Below, piece after piece: positions 17,663 through 26,926 of a DNA stretch of 64,000 nucleotides (position 1 is its first letter; the number at the start of each line of letters is the position of its first letter). This DNA is from Marinicella sediminis (GTDB lineage: Bacteria; Pseudomonadota; Gammaproteobacteria; Xanthomonadales; Marinicellaceae): the NCBI RefSeq assembly GCF_002000055.1, contig NZ_MVBD01000007.1:124001-188000 (forward strand), in the 5' to 3' direction. Under the pieces are notes generated by a model that saw nothing but the letters and a program-made list of their open reading frames with translations, did not search any database and was not told the DNA's origin. The position numbers and the translations under genes are program-made.

Positions 17663-17926
17663 ATTGGATGTTTTGATTCATGGCAGAATGCCGGTCAGAT
17701 GGTTGTTGATAGATACGGGTTAATTAAACAGTTGCCCTTTTTCATCATGAGGTTTAACCGCAATTGACGCACATGAACCCGGCTGGATGATGTAAAAAGG
17801 ATTAAATTATTTTCGACAAAAGACTTGCCGGAATTGATGGGGTATAAACTACCATGTAAGTCAATGTGTGTCCAGTTGAAAATAAAAAAACGCCCGATTC
17901 TGCCGTGAATCAGGCGTTTTTAAGGA
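17663..17926. other. rho leader / trxA-rho intergenic region
   Basis: 264 bases. The trxA terminator occupies the right end (17889-17921); the remainder is the presumed rho promoter and untranslated leader. No confident promoter pair or open frame is seen. Confidence 0.45.
17889..17921 (-). terminator. Rho-independent terminator of trxA
   Basis: Minus strand: AACGCCTGATTC and GAATCGGGCGTT form a 12-pair stem with one mismatch around an ACGGCA loop, followed by T7. It begins a few bases after the trxA stop. Confidence 0.88.
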
Positions 17927-18253
17927 TCAGGCGGTGTGTTTGTTCAAAAACTCCAGCAGTTGACCTTTGGAAACCGCACCCACGTGCTGGTCAATGACCT
18001 CTCCGTTTTTGAAGACCATCAAAGTGGGTATACCACGAATGGCCATTTTCACGGCGGTTTCTTTGTTGTCTTCAATGTTCAGTTTTGCCACTTTAACCTG
18101 GCCTTGCAGCTCATCAGCTACTTCTTCCAGGATGGGGGCAATCATGCGACAAGGACCACACCACTCTGCCCAGTAGTCAACCAATACTGGAACGTCAGAA
18201 TTGGTGATTTCTTCAAAGGTGTCATCGGTGGCCTTGATAATATGTTCGCTCAT
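17927..18253 (-). CDS. trxA: Thioredoxin 1
   Basis: 108 residues starting [10 protein letters not shown]. The active site W31-C32-G33-P34-C35 and the cis-proline loop GIPTLMVF are intact, and the length is exactly that of TrxA. It is a cytoplasmic disulfide reductase that supplies electrons to ribonucleotide reductase, methionine sulfoxide reductase and others. The start is set at 18253 because ACGGAGA lies seven bases upstream; a longer in-frame reading adds 35 residues with no homology. It sits directly upstream of rho, as in Escherichia coli, and has its own terminator. Confidence 0.97.
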   Translation of the reverse strand: MSEHIIKATDDTFEEITNSDVPVLVDYWAEWCGPCRMIAPILEEVADELQGQVKVAKLNIEDNKETAVKMAIRGIPTLMVFKNGEVIDQHVGAVSKGQLLEFLNKHTA

Positions 18254-18513
18254 GTGTGTCTCCGTAAAATGCCTTGTGGTTAAGGTCAAATATTGAATGA
18301 TCTTGTCAACGCAATCACCGGTGTTTGTATCACCTGTAAAAACGACTGCAGCGATCATGTCGGGTCATTAATTACCCGTCACCCTGATTCACGCATGAAG
18401 GCCATTTGCATTGCCTGTCGTTCGCTCAGCAGCCATGACGGCGGATCGAACTGTCCAACAGTTCTCAAATTTTATTTTCACCCAATATGGGGCTATTCAA
18501 TTGTTTTTCAATC

Positions 18514-19236
18514 TCAATCGATGATTTCCAGAAAACTGTCATGGTCAATGATGGTGATCTGATGATCCGCAAGGGCCAGAATATTGGCTTTCTTCAGTTT
18601 GGAAAACACCCGGCTCAGCGTTTCTTCAGCCAGGCCCAGGTAATTGGCCAGATCACGTTGCGAAATCTGAAAAGGGAACTGATTGGCCGAAAATCCTCGT
18701 GAATAGTACAGATCAGACACGTCTTTGATGAAACTGACCAGTTTTTGTTTGGCGTTGTATTCACTGTGGGAAATCTCAAACTGAATGATTTTTTCGCTCA
18801 TCATTTTCATCAATCGGTTCTGGATGTCCCGGTGCTTATGAGCCAGCTCCTGCAATGGATAAAAAGGGATCACACAATAGGAGCCTGAACTGACGGCTTT
18901 GACAGTGGTTTTGTATTTGCCTTTGTGTATGCCATCAAAACCCATGATCTGGCCAGGAATAAACACATCCACAATCCGTTCATCCCCCTGCTGGGTGAGG
19001 TAAACCGATTTGAACATACCGGAATGGACAGTGAACAGATTCTGAAAAGTAGCGCCAGCTTCGTAAACTGTTTGGTTTTTTTCGATCAGGATGTGGGAGT
19101 CAATGATGGATTCAATGGCCGCAATTTCTTCTGACTGAATTCGGACCCGACGGTTTTCGACGGTTTGGGTACACAACTCACAATCGCCACAGTTACTGGA
19201 CTTAGGCTTTTGAAAATCGATGGATGTATTGAGCAT
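18514..19236 (-). CDS. fnr: FNR-type oxygen-sensing transcriptional regulator
   Basis: 240 residues. The N-terminus has C16-X2-C19-X2-C22 and the core has C121, the four likely ligands of an oxygen-labile [4Fe-4S] cluster. C121 corresponds to FNR Cys122. A cyclic-nucleotide-binding-like barrel spans about 40-150. The helix-turn-helix LANYLGLAEETLSRVF contains the E-xx-SR recognition residues of FNR, which read TTGAT half-sites. The spacing of the N-terminal cysteines (X2, X2) is shorter than the X2, X5 of E. coli FNR. The gene is divergent from ccoN, and the FNR box at 19269-19282 lies 33 bases before its start codon, so autoregulation is plausible as well as activation of the oxidase operon. 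Confidence 0.92.
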   Translation of the reverse strand: MLNTSIDFQKPKSSNCGDCELCTQTVENRRVRIQSEEIAAIESIIDSHILIEKNQTVYEAGATFQNLFTVHSGMFKSVYLTQQGDERIVDVFIPGQIMGFDGIHKGKYKTTVKAVSSGSYCVIPFYPLQELAHKHRDIQNRLMKMMSEKIIQFEISHSEYNAKQKLVSFIKDVSDLYYSRGFSANQFPFQISQRDLANYLGLAEETLSRVFSKLKKANILALADHQITIIDHDSFLEIID

Positions 19237-19268
19237 AATTTGTTTTTTTTTCGTTAACGGTGCGAATC

Positions 19269-19282
19269 TTGATCTATGTCAA
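19269..19282. promoter_or_regulatory. FNR box of the cbb3 operon
   Basis: TTGAT-CTAT-GTCAA matches the FNR/ANR consensus TTGAT-N4-ATCAA with one mismatch. Its centre (19275.5) is 41.5 bases upstream of the start site expected from the TATAAT at 19306-19311, the classical class II activator position. It also lies upstream of the divergent fnr gene. Confidence 0.88.
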
Positions 19283-19305
19283 TCTTCGCCTTCCTTTGGG
19301 GTCAT

Positions 19306-19311
19306 TATAAT
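19306..19311 (+). promoter_or_regulatory. -10 element of the ccoNOQP promoter
   Basis: A perfect TATAAT. Transcription should start near 19317, which leaves a leader of about 34 bases before the chosen ccoN ATG at 19351. There is no good -35 hexamer, as expected for an FNR-activated promoter. Confidence 0.75.
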
Positions 19312-19350
19312 TCATGGCAATCACTAAATGGGCAACAAAGCATTGAAAAT

Positions 19351-20769
19351 ATGATTGATTTTAACGATAAAGTAGTCAAGCAATTCACCATTGCGACGAT
19401 ATTATGGGGCATTGTTGGCATGTTGGTTGGGGTGTTTATCGCCGCTCAACTGGCCTGGCCGGCTTTGAATTTCGACATTCCCTGGCTGACTTACAGCCGT
19501 TTACGGCCATTGCACACCAACGCGGTGATTTTTGCCTTTGGTGGTAATGCTTTACTGGGAACGTCTTTATATGTCGCTCAGCGCACCTGTCAGGTCAAGC
19601 TGTTCTCAGACTCAATGGCCAGCGTGGTCTTCTGGGGGTTTCAGCTGGTGATTGTCGGTGCCGCACTGACCTTACCATTTGGTTTCACCCAGGGTAAAGA
19701 GTACGCCGAGCTGATCTGGCCTTTGGATGTATTGCTGACCGTTGTTTGGGTACTGTATGCCATCGTGTATTTTGGTACCATCGCCACCCGGACGGTGAAA
19801 CATATTTATGTTGCCAACTGGTTTTATGCTGCATTCATTATCACCATCGCCGTGTTGCACATCGTCAACAACCTGGCGATTCCGGTGAACTGGCACCTGT
19901 CTTATCCTGTGTTCTCAGGGGCTGTGGATGCACTGACCCAATGGTGGTACGGGCATAATGCCGTGGGTTTCTTCCTGACTGCAGGTTTCCTGGGCATGAT
20001 GTACTACTTTGTCCCCAAGCAAGCCGAACGCCCGGTTTATTCGTACCGTTTATCCATTGTGCATTTCTGGGCCCTGGTCTCCACTTACATGTGGGCCGGT
20101 CCCCATCACTTGCAGTACACCTCATTACCTGATTGGGCCCAGTCACTGGGTATGGTGTTCTCACTGATTCTGCTGGCGCCATCGTGGGGTGGCATGATCA
20201 ACGGCATCATGACTTTGTCAGGTGCGTGGGACAAATTGCGCTCTGATCCAATCATTAAAATGATGATCGTCGCCCTGTCATTCTATGGCATGAGTACCTT
20301 TGAAGGTCCGATGATGTCGATCAAAACCGTCAATGCCCTGTCGCATTACACCGACTGGACCATTGGTCATGTGCACTCAGGAGCCCTCGGGTGGGTGGCG
20401 CTGATGACCATGGCCTCCATGTACTCACTGATCCCAAGACTGTGGGGCCGTGATGGCATGTACAGCACCCACCTGATCAACGTGCATTTCTGGATTGCCA
20501 CGCTGGGCATCGTGCTTTACATCGCTTCCATGTGGATTGCCGGTGTGATGCAGGGTCTGATGTGGCGTGAAGTGGATGCCAATGGTTCCTTGGTCTACAG
20601 CCACGTGGAAAGTATTGAAGCCACCTATCCGTATTATGTCATCCGGTTAATTGGTGGTGTGTTGTTCTTCATCGGCATCCTGATCCAGGCCTATAACACC
20701 TGGAAAACCATCAAAGGTGAGAAAGCCGAAGTTAAATCAGCCTCTGAAGCTGTGGGAGTAGGCGCATGA
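19351..20769 (+). CDS. ccoN: cbb3-type cytochrome c oxidase subunit I
   Basis: 472 residues with about 12 membrane spans. Heme and copper ligands are visible: [12 protein letters not shown] (His55), [11 protein letters not shown] with the Cu-B histidine, the AGPHHLQY pair, and [11 protein letters not shown] with the two heme histidines. It is the catalytic subunit of the high-affinity, proton-pumping cbb3 oxidase. A frame open from 19276 would add 25 residues, but that start overlaps the FNR box and lies upstream of the predicted transcription start. Family members begin close to the KVVKQF segment, so MIDFNDKVV at 19351 is chosen. It is the first gene of the cco operon. Confidence 0.95.
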   Translation: MIDFNDKVVKQFTIATILWGIVGMLVGVFIAAQLAWPALNFDIPWLTYSRLRPLHTNAVIFAFGGNALLGTSLYVAQRTCQVKLFSDSMASVVFWGFQLVIVGAALTLPFGFTQGKEYAELIWPLDVLLTVVWVLYAIVYFGTIATRTVKHIYVANWFYAAFIITIAVLHIVNNLAIPVNWHLSYPVFSGAVDALTQWWYGHNAVGFFLTAGFLGMMYYFVPKQAERPVYSYRLSIVHFWALVSTYMWAGPHHLQYTSLPDWAQSLGMVFSLILLAPSWGGMINGIMTLSGAWDKLRSDPIIKMMIVALSFYGMSTFEGPMMSIKTVNALSHYTDWTIGHVHSGALGWVALMTMASMYSLIPRLWGRDGMYSTHLINVHFWIATLGIVLYIASMWIAGVMQGLMWREVDANGSLVYSHVESIEATYPYYVIRLIGGVLFFIGILIQAYNTWKTIKGEKAEVKSASEAVGVGA

Positions 20770-21380
20770 GCAAGCATGAGAAAATTGAAAAGAACATCGG
20801 TCTGATGGGTGTACTGGTGGCCGTGGTCATCAGCTTTGCCGGCATCATCGAGATCGTACCGCTGATGTCGCAAGCCAGTGTGGTCGAACCGGTTGAAGGC
20901 CTTGAACCACGCAACCCGCTGGAACTGGCTGGACAAAACCTGTACGTCGCTGAAGGTTGTTACAACTGCCACTCACAACAGGTCAGGCCTTTTGTTGATG
21001 AAACCCTGCGCTATGGTCATTACTCAGTGGCCGGTGAATCGGTATACGACCGTCCATTCCAATGGGGTTCCAAACGCACCGGTCCCGATCTGGCCCGTGT
21101 CGGTGGCCGTTATTCAGATGAATGGCACCAAATTCACCTGATCGATCCACGGTCAGTGGTGCCCACATCCAACATGCCAGGTTATCCATGGTTGGCAGAA
21201 AATGAAGTCGACATCGAGGAAACCGTGGCCAGTATGAAAGTTTTAAAAATGCTGGGTCATCCATACTCTGATGAAGAAATTGCTGCTGCCGCCGCCAGCC
21301 TTGAAGGCAAGACCCAATTGGACGCCCTGGTCGCTTATCTGCAGGATCTGGGCACAGCCATGCCAAGGAGTTACCAATGA
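20766..21380 (+). CDS. ccoO: cbb3-type cytochrome c oxidase subunit II (mono-heme c)
   Basis: 204 residues. One N-terminal membrane anchor (about 13-35) precedes a periplasmic cytochrome c domain with C65-Y-N-C68-H69. SNMPGYPW near residue 137 supplies the methionine axial ligand. It passes electrons from CcoP to the CcoN heme. The start codon overlaps the ccoN stop by four bases (ATGA), and its own stop overlaps ccoQ the same way, so the subunits are translationally coupled. Confidence 0.96.
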   Translation: MSKHEKIEKNIGLMGVLVAVVISFAGIIEIVPLMSQASVVEPVEGLEPRNPLELAGQNLYVAEGCYNCHSQQVRPFVDETLRYGHYSVAGESVYDRPFQWGSKRTGPDLARVGGRYSDEWHQIHLIDPRSVVPTSNMPGYPWLAENEVDIEETVASMKVLKMLGHPYSDEEIAAAAASLEGKTQLDALVAYLQDLGTAMPRSYQ

Positions 21381-21541
21381 TCAGCGGCCTGTACACCGGT
21401 TTGCTGCTGGTCGTCTTCCTGGGCATCATCGCCTGGGCCTGGAGCAAACAGAACAAAGCAAAATTTGATGAGTTGTCACGCACCGCTTTAAAAGAAGACG
21501 AACAAATCAAAGCAGAAACTGAGGAGAAAAACCATGAGTAA
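21377..21541 (+). CDS. ccoQ: cbb3-type oxidase small subunit CcoQ
   Basis: 54 residues ([11 protein letters not shown]...), with one membrane helix at about 5-23 followed by a charged tail. It overlaps ccoO by four bases and ccoP by eight. Position, size and the WSKQNK sequence after the helix are typical of CcoQ/FixQ, which stabilises the oxidase complex. It is short enough to be missed by many gene callers. Confidence 0.9.
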   Translation: MISGLYTGLLLVVFLGIIAWAWSKQNKAKFDELSRTALKEDEQIKAETEEKNHE

Positions 21542-22415
21542 TTTTTGGCATTGGACAGTAATCATTGTGGTGGTCCTCCACTTGATTGCTTATTTATGGT
21601 TGTTGTTTTCGACTTCGAAAAAGAAAACCGAAAAACGGGCTGACAACACCACCGGACATGTCTGGGATGGTGATTTAAAAGAATGGGACAACCCCATGCC
21701 AAGGTGGTGGTTGTGGCTGTTCATCATCACCATTGTGTTCTCTGTAGGCTACCTCTACCTGTACCCGGGTATGGGCAACTACAAGGGCAGCAAGGAGTGG
21801 ACCTCAATCAACCGTTTTGAAGCCAACTACAAAGCCAACACCGAAGCACGGAATAAATCCTTTGCCGGATTCATCAACAAACCGGTTGAAGAGTTGATCA
21901 AAGATGATCAGGCCATGTTAATTGGCGGACGAATCTTTGCCAATAACTGCGCCCAGTGTCACGGTTCAGATGCCGGCGGTGCGGTGGGCTTTCCCAACCT
22001 TCATGACGATGACTGGAACTGGGGCGGTGAATTCAATGACATCCTTACCACCCTGAACAATGGCCGCATGGGCGTGATGCCCGCTTTTGCACCGGCGCTG
22101 GGTGAAGACGGAACGGTTCAGGTAGCCAACTATGTACGCAGCCTGTCAGGCATTGAGCATGATGCCGCACTGGCCGCGGAAGGGCAGAGTAAGTTTGCCA
22201 TGTTTTGTGCCGCCTGTCATGGACCGGATGGCAAAGGACAGGACATGTTTGGCGCACCCAATCTGACTGATGACATCTGGCTGTATGGTTCACATGACAT
22301 CATTGAAACCGCATTGTATGAAGGCCTCAACGGTAACATGCCGGCGCAACAAGAGATCCTTGATGAAAACCGCATCAAGCTGGTTGCCGCCTATGTTTAC
22401 TCATTGAGCCAATAA
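21534..22415 (+). CDS. ccoP: cbb3-type cytochrome c oxidase subunit III (di-heme c)
   Basis: 293 residues. The first hydrophobic helix is at about 5-25. The FixP N-terminal segment HVWDGDLKEWDNPMPRWW leads into a second helix. Two cytochrome c domains carry CAQCH (about 138) and CAACH (about 224). It receives electrons from periplasmic cytochrome c. It is coupled to ccoQ by overlap and followed after 12 bases by a small membrane protein gene. Confidence 0.96.
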   Translation: MSNFWHWTVIIVVVLHLIAYLWLLFSTSKKKTEKRADNTTGHVWDGDLKEWDNPMPRWWLWLFIITIVFSVGYLYLYPGMGNYKGSKEWTSINRFEANYKANTEARNKSFAGFINKPVEELIKDDQAMLIGGRIFANNCAQCHGSDAGGAVGFPNLHDDDWNWGGEFNDILTTLNNGRMGVMPAFAPALGEDGTVQVANYVRSLSGIEHDAALAAEGQSKFAMFCAACHGPDGKGQDMFGAPNLTDDIWLYGSHDIIETALYEGLNGNMPAQQEILDENRIKLVAAYVYSLSQ

Positions 22416-22427
22416 GGAGTGACCACC

Positions 22428-22742
22428 ATGGGTACTGAACCAATCGTTAAAAACCGGGACTTCAATGATCGTCAGATCAAACGCATCTTCTTACGGCGCA
22501 TGGGCATTGTGCTGTGGGTGTCCTTTTTTACCGCAGCGGTTGAATCCATGGTGTTTTTTGCCCTGTTTGACCCTGCCTACCTGGGACAGTTGTCCAGCTT
22601 AGCTGTCGACATCACCCGCTGGCAGGGTTACGCTTTGGGCTTTGTGTTTTTCTGGGCTTTCACTTTTTCAGCGGCGCTGTTCGCCGGGGTGGTGATGGCC
22701 CTGCCCAGGACCCGGCTGGCCAAACGCAACCCACACTCATAA
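22428..22742 (+). CDS. Small two-helix membrane protein in the cco operon, unknown
   Basis: 104 residues from the ATG at 22428, which has AAGGAG eight bases upstream. A GTG three codons earlier lies inside that Shine-Dalgarno site and is rejected. Two hydrophobic helices are visible: MGIVLWVSFFTAAVESMVFF and a second around YALGFVFFWAFTFSAALFAG. The N-terminus is basic and the tail short. I do not recognise a family. Its place between ccoP and ccoG suggests a role in oxidase assembly or stability. That is inference from location. Confidence 0.75.
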   Translation: MGTEPIVKNRDFNDRQIKRIFLRRMGIVLWVSFFTAAVESMVFFALFDPAYLGQLSSLAVDITRWQGYALGFVFFWAFTFSAALFAGVVMALPRTRLAKRNPHS

Positions 22743-22775
22743 CCATAACCACACCCACCAACTGGTTGACCACAC

Positions 22776-24164
22776 ATGACTGACCAAGAAACCAAGCCGA
22801 TCGAATTGAGCCTTTACAAGGCCCATGAAAAAATCTATCCACGAGAAATCAAAGGCCGCTTTCAGTACAAACGCAAACTGGCGGTGTTGGTTTTACTGGG
22901 TTTGTTTTACATCCTGCCCTGGATCAGTTGGGAGGGGCAACAGGCGATCCTGTTTGACCTGCCTCACCGGCGTTTTCATATTTTTGGTCTGACACTGTGG
23001 CCTCAGGACTTTATTTTTCTGGCGCTGATGCTGATCATCGCTGCCTTCTCGCTGTTTTTCTTCACCGCTCTGGCAGGCCGGTTGTGGTGTGGATTTGCCT
23101 GTCCGCAAACCGTCTGGACCGAAGTGTTTATCTGGATGGAGCAGCTAACCGAAGGCAACCGCAACAAACGGATGAAGCTCGACAAAGCACCGTGGAGTAC
23201 GGAAAAAGTCCTGCGCAAAACCAGCAAACAATTTCTGTGGATTACTTTTGCCTTGTGGACTGGTTTCACTTTCGTGGGGTTTTTCACGCCCATCAAAGAA
23301 CTGGCCGCTCATGTCTGGAGCTGGCAACTGGGCCCTTGGGAAACCTTCTGGCTGTTTTTTTATTCCCTGGCCACCTACGGTAATGCCGGATTCCTGCGTG
23401 AACAGGTCTGCCTGTACATGTGTCCATATGCCCGCTTCCAAAGCGCCATGTTCGACAAGGAAACCCTGATCATTTCCTATGATGGACAACGCGGCGAACC
23501 CCGCATGCGCGGTAAAAAGCGACGGGAAGCAGAGGCCCCGGGGGACTGTATCGACTGTACCTTGTGTGTGCAGGTGTGTCCCACCGGCATCGACATCCGT
23601 GATGGCCTGCAGTATGAATGCATCGGTTGTGCTGCCTGTATTGATGCCTGTGATGAAGTGATGGAAAAAAGTGGCATGCCCAAAGGCCTGATCAAGTACA
23701 CCACAGAAAATGCCCTCAATGGAAAACCCACCCACATCATCCGCCCGCGAACATTGGTATACTTCACCATTCTGATGTTACTGGTCAGTTCTTTTGGCAT
23801 TGCTTTACTGAGTCGCAGTTCGATTGACATGAATGTGATCCATGACCGCAACAGCTTTTACCGGGTGGTCAATGCACAGACCATTGAAAACGTGTACACT
23901 TTAAAAGTCATGAACAAAGGCAAGACCACCACCGGATACAAATTGTCTGCCACTGGCCTGGAAGGACTTGAGGTGTTGCTGGGAATGAATGAAACCGAAA
24001 TCGTGGCAGAACCCGGCCAGTTGGTCGAAGTACCGATCAAAATCAGGGCTGCAAAAGCTGTGGCCAACAAGAAGATACATACCATTGAAGTTACCGTTAC
24101 TGCCCTGGATGAAACAGGTGATGCGGCTTCAGAAACCGTCAAATATTTTGGATACAACAAATGA
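22776..24164 (+). CDS. ccoG: CcoG/RdxA-family cupric reductase for cbb3 assembly
   Basis: 462 residues. Several membrane helices lie in the N-terminal part, including an FACPQTVW motif. Two 4Fe-4S ferredoxin clusters follow: CIDCTLCVQVCP and CIGCAACIDACD. A C-terminal periplasmic Ig-like domain (about 340-460) completes the family architecture. CcoG reduces Cu(II) to Cu(I) for insertion into the Cu-B site of CcoN, in concert with the CcoI copper pump encoded downstream. The stop overlaps the next start by four bases. Confidence 0.95.
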   Translation: MTDQETKPIELSLYKAHEKIYPREIKGRFQYKRKLAVLVLLGLFYILPWISWEGQQAILFDLPHRRFHIFGLTLWPQDFIFLALMLIIAAFSLFFFTALAGRLWCGFACPQTVWTEVFIWMEQLTEGNRNKRMKLDKAPWSTEKVLRKTSKQFLWITFALWTGFTFVGFFTPIKELAAHVWSWQLGPWETFWLFFYSLATYGNAGFLREQVCLYMCPYARFQSAMFDKETLIISYDGQRGEPRMRGKKRREAEAPGDCIDCTLCVQVCPTGIDIRDGLQYECIGCAACIDACDEVMEKSGMPKGLIKYTTENALNGKPTHIIRPRTLVYFTILMLLVSSFGIALLSRSSIDMNVIHDRNSFYRVVNAQTIENVYTLKVMNKGKTTTGYKLSATGLEGLEVLLGMNETEIVAEPGQLVEVPIKIRAAKAVANKKIHTIEVTVTALDETGDAASETVKYFGYNK

Positions 24165-24346
24165 CCCAACAAACCACTGAGAAAGCCGTAAAACTACCCT
24201 GGTACAAATACCCCTGGGTGTGGTTCATCATCTCCCTGCCCGCCAGTGCGGTGGTGGCCGGCCTGTACACGGTGTATATAGCCCAGCAAAATGCCCCGCA
24301 GGTGATCGTCAAACAGAATAAATTTCAGATCGATAAAGAAGACTGA
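24161..24346 (+). CDS. ccoH: Short FixH-like protein
   Basis: 61 residues: a short cytosolic lead, WYKYPWVWFIISLPASAVVAG as the single membrane helix, and a short periplasmic tail. The helix closely resembles the start of FixH/CcoH, but full-length FixH has a further domain of about 100 residues that is absent. Overlaps of four bases with ccoG and one base with ccoI keep it in the operon. It probably acts with CcoI or CcoG in oxidase assembly. Gene symbol assigned by position and similarity. Confidence 0.75.
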   Translation: MTQQTTEKAVKLPWYKYPWVWFIISLPASAVVAGLYTVYIAQQNAPQVIVKQNKFQIDKED

Positions 24347-26733
24347 TGACCCGCTGCTTTCACTGCGGTGAAACGGTGCCAGCGAATGTCCGACTCACAG
24401 CACGGATTGACGGCCGGGATGAGCCCATGTGCTGCATTGGCTGTCAGGCCGTGGCACAATTCCTCACCAACCATGACCATGAAGTGTTTTATCGCTACCG
24501 CCAGGATCAGTTGCCAGGCGAACAGGTCATGGCAACCAGCGATGATCAATGGCGCTTTCTCGATGCCCCTGAAGTATTCGACAGCCTGACCCGGGACGCT
24601 GGAGATGGGTACCGCCAGGTCACCATCAAAGTCGAGGGCATGTATTGCAGTGCCTGTGGCTGGTTGTTACAAAAGGTGATACAGGACCTGGACGGTATCA
24701 AAGACCTGCAAATCAACACCGTCACCCAAAACCTGCAACTGGTGTTTGATCCACAGATCATTACACTCAGTGATGTTTTTGCCCGGATCAGTGCCCTGGG
24801 CTATCAGCCCAGACAACACCAGCAACTCGGTTCAGCTGCTGACGATGACCGCAAGTCACAACTCAAACGCATCGCCGTAGCTGGGTTTGGCATGATGTTC
24901 ATCATGACCCTGGCCGTGCCACTTTATTCTCCTGAACAATTCACCGTGGCACCTCACATTCAGCGCTTTTTTCTGATGATCAGCCTGTTGATCGCCACTG
25001 TGGTTTATTTTTATTCGGGTCAGGTGTTCGTCAGCAATGCCATCCGCGATCTGAGAAACCGCCACCTGGGGATGGATGTACCGGTGGCTTTATCGATATC
25101 GCTGGCTTACTTTGTCAGCCTGTACCTGAGTTTCAAACAACAAGGCCATGTCTATTTTGACTCCATGACCATGTTTGTTTTTTTCCTCCTACTGGGCCGC
25201 TTTGTCGAATCCCAGGTCAGACACAAGGGCATGAATGTCAGGGATTCCTTGTTTGCCCTGATTCCGGTCAGTGCCCATCAGTTACAAGCCGATGGCTCAG
25301 AGAAAACCATTCCATTGGAACAGGTCAGCAAAGGTCAGCAGATCATCGTCAAGAACGGTGAGGTCATCCCCTGTGATGGGCGGGTTCTTCGTGGTGAAGG
25401 TCAGGTCGATGAGGCATTGCTGACTGGAGAATCCAGGGCCATCAACAAATCCACTGATCACCTGGTATTCGCCGGTTCGACCTTAATTGGCGGCCAACTG
25501 GTGCTGGAAACCACGGCCAATAACGAACACAGCTTTCTCGCCCGACTGGCTGAATTGATGGAGCGGGCACAAAGTCAGAAGCCCCGCAGCCTGCAACTGG
25601 TTGATCAACTGGCCAGCTATTTTGTCGGTACCGTGTTGTTACTGGCCGCAGCAACGGCTACCTGGTATCTGCTGTACCAGCCATCGGGTTTAATGACAGC
25701 CTTGCTGGCGGTGTTGATTGCCACCTGCCCCTGCGCTTTGTCACTGGCCACCCCAACTGCCCTGACCGCAGCCGGCATCCGTATGTTGAAGGATGGTATT
25801 CTGGTGAACAACACCGAAGCGATCACCCAACTGGCGCCAATTGACCATTGGTTTTTTGACAAAACCGGCACCTTGTCCAATGAGCAACTGAGCATTGCCA
25901 GGCAACTTGTACTGAATCCGCATGACAATTTGCCTGACATCACCACCACCTTGCAGCACATCAGCAACCACCCCATCGCTTCGGCTTTCGCCGAAGGTCA
26001 GCTGTTGCCCTGTTCGGCTGCCGAAGAGTTTCCTGGCTTGGGCGTCAAAGCCACCATTGAACAAAGGCACTGGATGATGGGCAGCCGGGATTGGTTTGAC
26101 CAACACGGCATTGACACAGAGCAGCTACAGGCAGACCCACAACACACCGTGGTTTACCTGGCCTGTGATGGGCAATTGATTGGGGCGTATGAACTGACCG
26201 TGCAGGTCAGGGACGGTGCTCAGGACTTACTTGAACACCTCAAAGCAGCGGGTAAATCATTGACCATACTCAGTGGAGATCAGCCGGACACCGTTAATAA
26301 CTGGGCACAAAAGCTGGGCACAGACCAAGCCCTGGGCGGCTTGTCTGCAACTGACAAAATCAATCACCTGGCAGCCAAACAACAAAAACACCGCTGCGTG
26401 ATGGTCGGTGATGGGGTTAATGACGCCCCGGTGTTATCACAGGCTGATGTGTCGGTCAGTCTCAAACAGGGCGCGCATCTGGCACATTCGGCATCAGACC
26501 TGATCATTCTGGGTCAATCATTGGGGCCACTGAAAGCAGCCCTGGCAACATCACAGAAAACCCAGCGGATCATTAAGCAAAATCTGAGCTGGTCACTGCT
26601 GTATAATCTGAGCATCACACCGGTGGCCATGATGGGTCTGTTGGCCCCATGGATGGCTGCCATTGGTATGTCACTGAGTTCCTTGCTGGTGGTCTTGAAT
26701 TCCCGGCGTTTATTGGGTCAGCAGGAGGTTTAA
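24346..26733 (+). CDS. ccoI: Copper-exporting P1B-type ATPase for cbb3 assembly
   Basis: 795 residues. The N-terminal cysteine-rich segment (C4, C7, C29, C30, C33) is typical of FixI/CcoI. A heavy-metal-associated domain has C101-x-x-C104. TGES lies in the actuator domain, C461-P-C463 in the metal-transport helix, and D505-KTGT is the phosphorylation site. Then come the NHPIASA nucleotide-binding motif and GDGVNDAP. It moves Cu(I) out of the cytoplasm for cbb3 maturation rather than for detoxification. It starts on the last base of the FixH-like stop codon. Confidence 0.96.
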   Translation: MTRCFHCGETVPANVRLTARIDGRDEPMCCIGCQAVAQFLTNHDHEVFYRYRQDQLPGEQVMATSDDQWRFLDAPEVFDSLTRDAGDGYRQVTIKVEGMYCSACGWLLQKVIQDLDGIKDLQINTVTQNLQLVFDPQIITLSDVFARISALGYQPRQHQQLGSAADDDRKSQLKRIAVAGFGMMFIMTLAVPLYSPEQFTVAPHIQRFFLMISLLIATVVYFYSGQVFVSNAIRDLRNRHLGMDVPVALSISLAYFVSLYLSFKQQGHVYFDSMTMFVFFLLLGRFVESQVRHKGMNVRDSLFALIPVSAHQLQADGSEKTIPLEQVSKGQQIIVKNGEVIPCDGRVLRGEGQVDEALLTGESRAINKSTDHLVFAGSTLIGGQLVLETTANNEHSFLARLAELMERAQSQKPRSLQLVDQLASYFVGTVLLLAAATATWYLLYQPSGLMTALLAVLIATCPCALSLATPTALTAAGIRMLKDGILVNNTEAITQLAPIDHWFFDKTGTLSNEQLSIARQLVLNPHDNLPDITTTLQHISNHPIASAFAEGQLLPCSAAEEFPGLGVKATIEQRHWMMGSRDWFDQHGIDTEQLQADPQHTVVYLACDGQLIGAYELTVQVRDGAQDLLEHLKAAGKSLTILSGDQPDTVNNWAQKLGTDQALGGLSATDKINHLAAKQQKHRCVMVGDGVNDAPVLSQADVSVSLKQGAHLAHSASDLIILGQSLGPLKAALATSQKTQRIIKQNLSWSLLYNLSITPVAMMGLLAPWMAAIGMSLSSLLVVLNSRRLLGQQEV

Positions 26734-26734
26734 T

Positions 26735-26923
26735 ATGAACATGGTTTTTGTTTTGGTGCTGTTGTCTCTGGTACTGGCTGGCGTGGCGGTGTGGGCGCTC
26801 TTCTGGGCCATTAATAAGAATCAGTTTGATGACCTCGACAGTCCTGCATATTCAATCCTGGATGATGACAATGAACCGCACAAACGCAGTCCTGAAAAAT
26901 CTGAAGACAAAGGCCAAAGCTGA
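26735..26923 (+). CDS. ccoS: cbb3 oxidase maturation protein CcoS
   Basis: 62 residues: an N-terminal helix, then WALFWAINKNQFDDLDSPAYSILDDD, whose FDDLDxPAxxIL core identifies CcoS. CcoS is needed for cofactor insertion into CcoN. It begins one base after the ccoI stop; AGGAGG lies seven bases before the ATG. Confidence 0.94.
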   Translation: MNMVFVLVLLSLVLAGVAVWALFWAINKNQFDDLDSPAYSILDDDNEPHKRSPEKSEDKGQS

Positions 26924-26926
26924 CCC

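Noticed and set aside
19276-19350. Longer ccoN N-terminus
   Set aside because: Overlaps the FNR box and precedes the predicted transcription start; not family-like.
23145-23735. 196-codon minus-strand frame in ccoG
   Set aside because: Antisense shadow of the ferredoxin region of ccoG; no motif.
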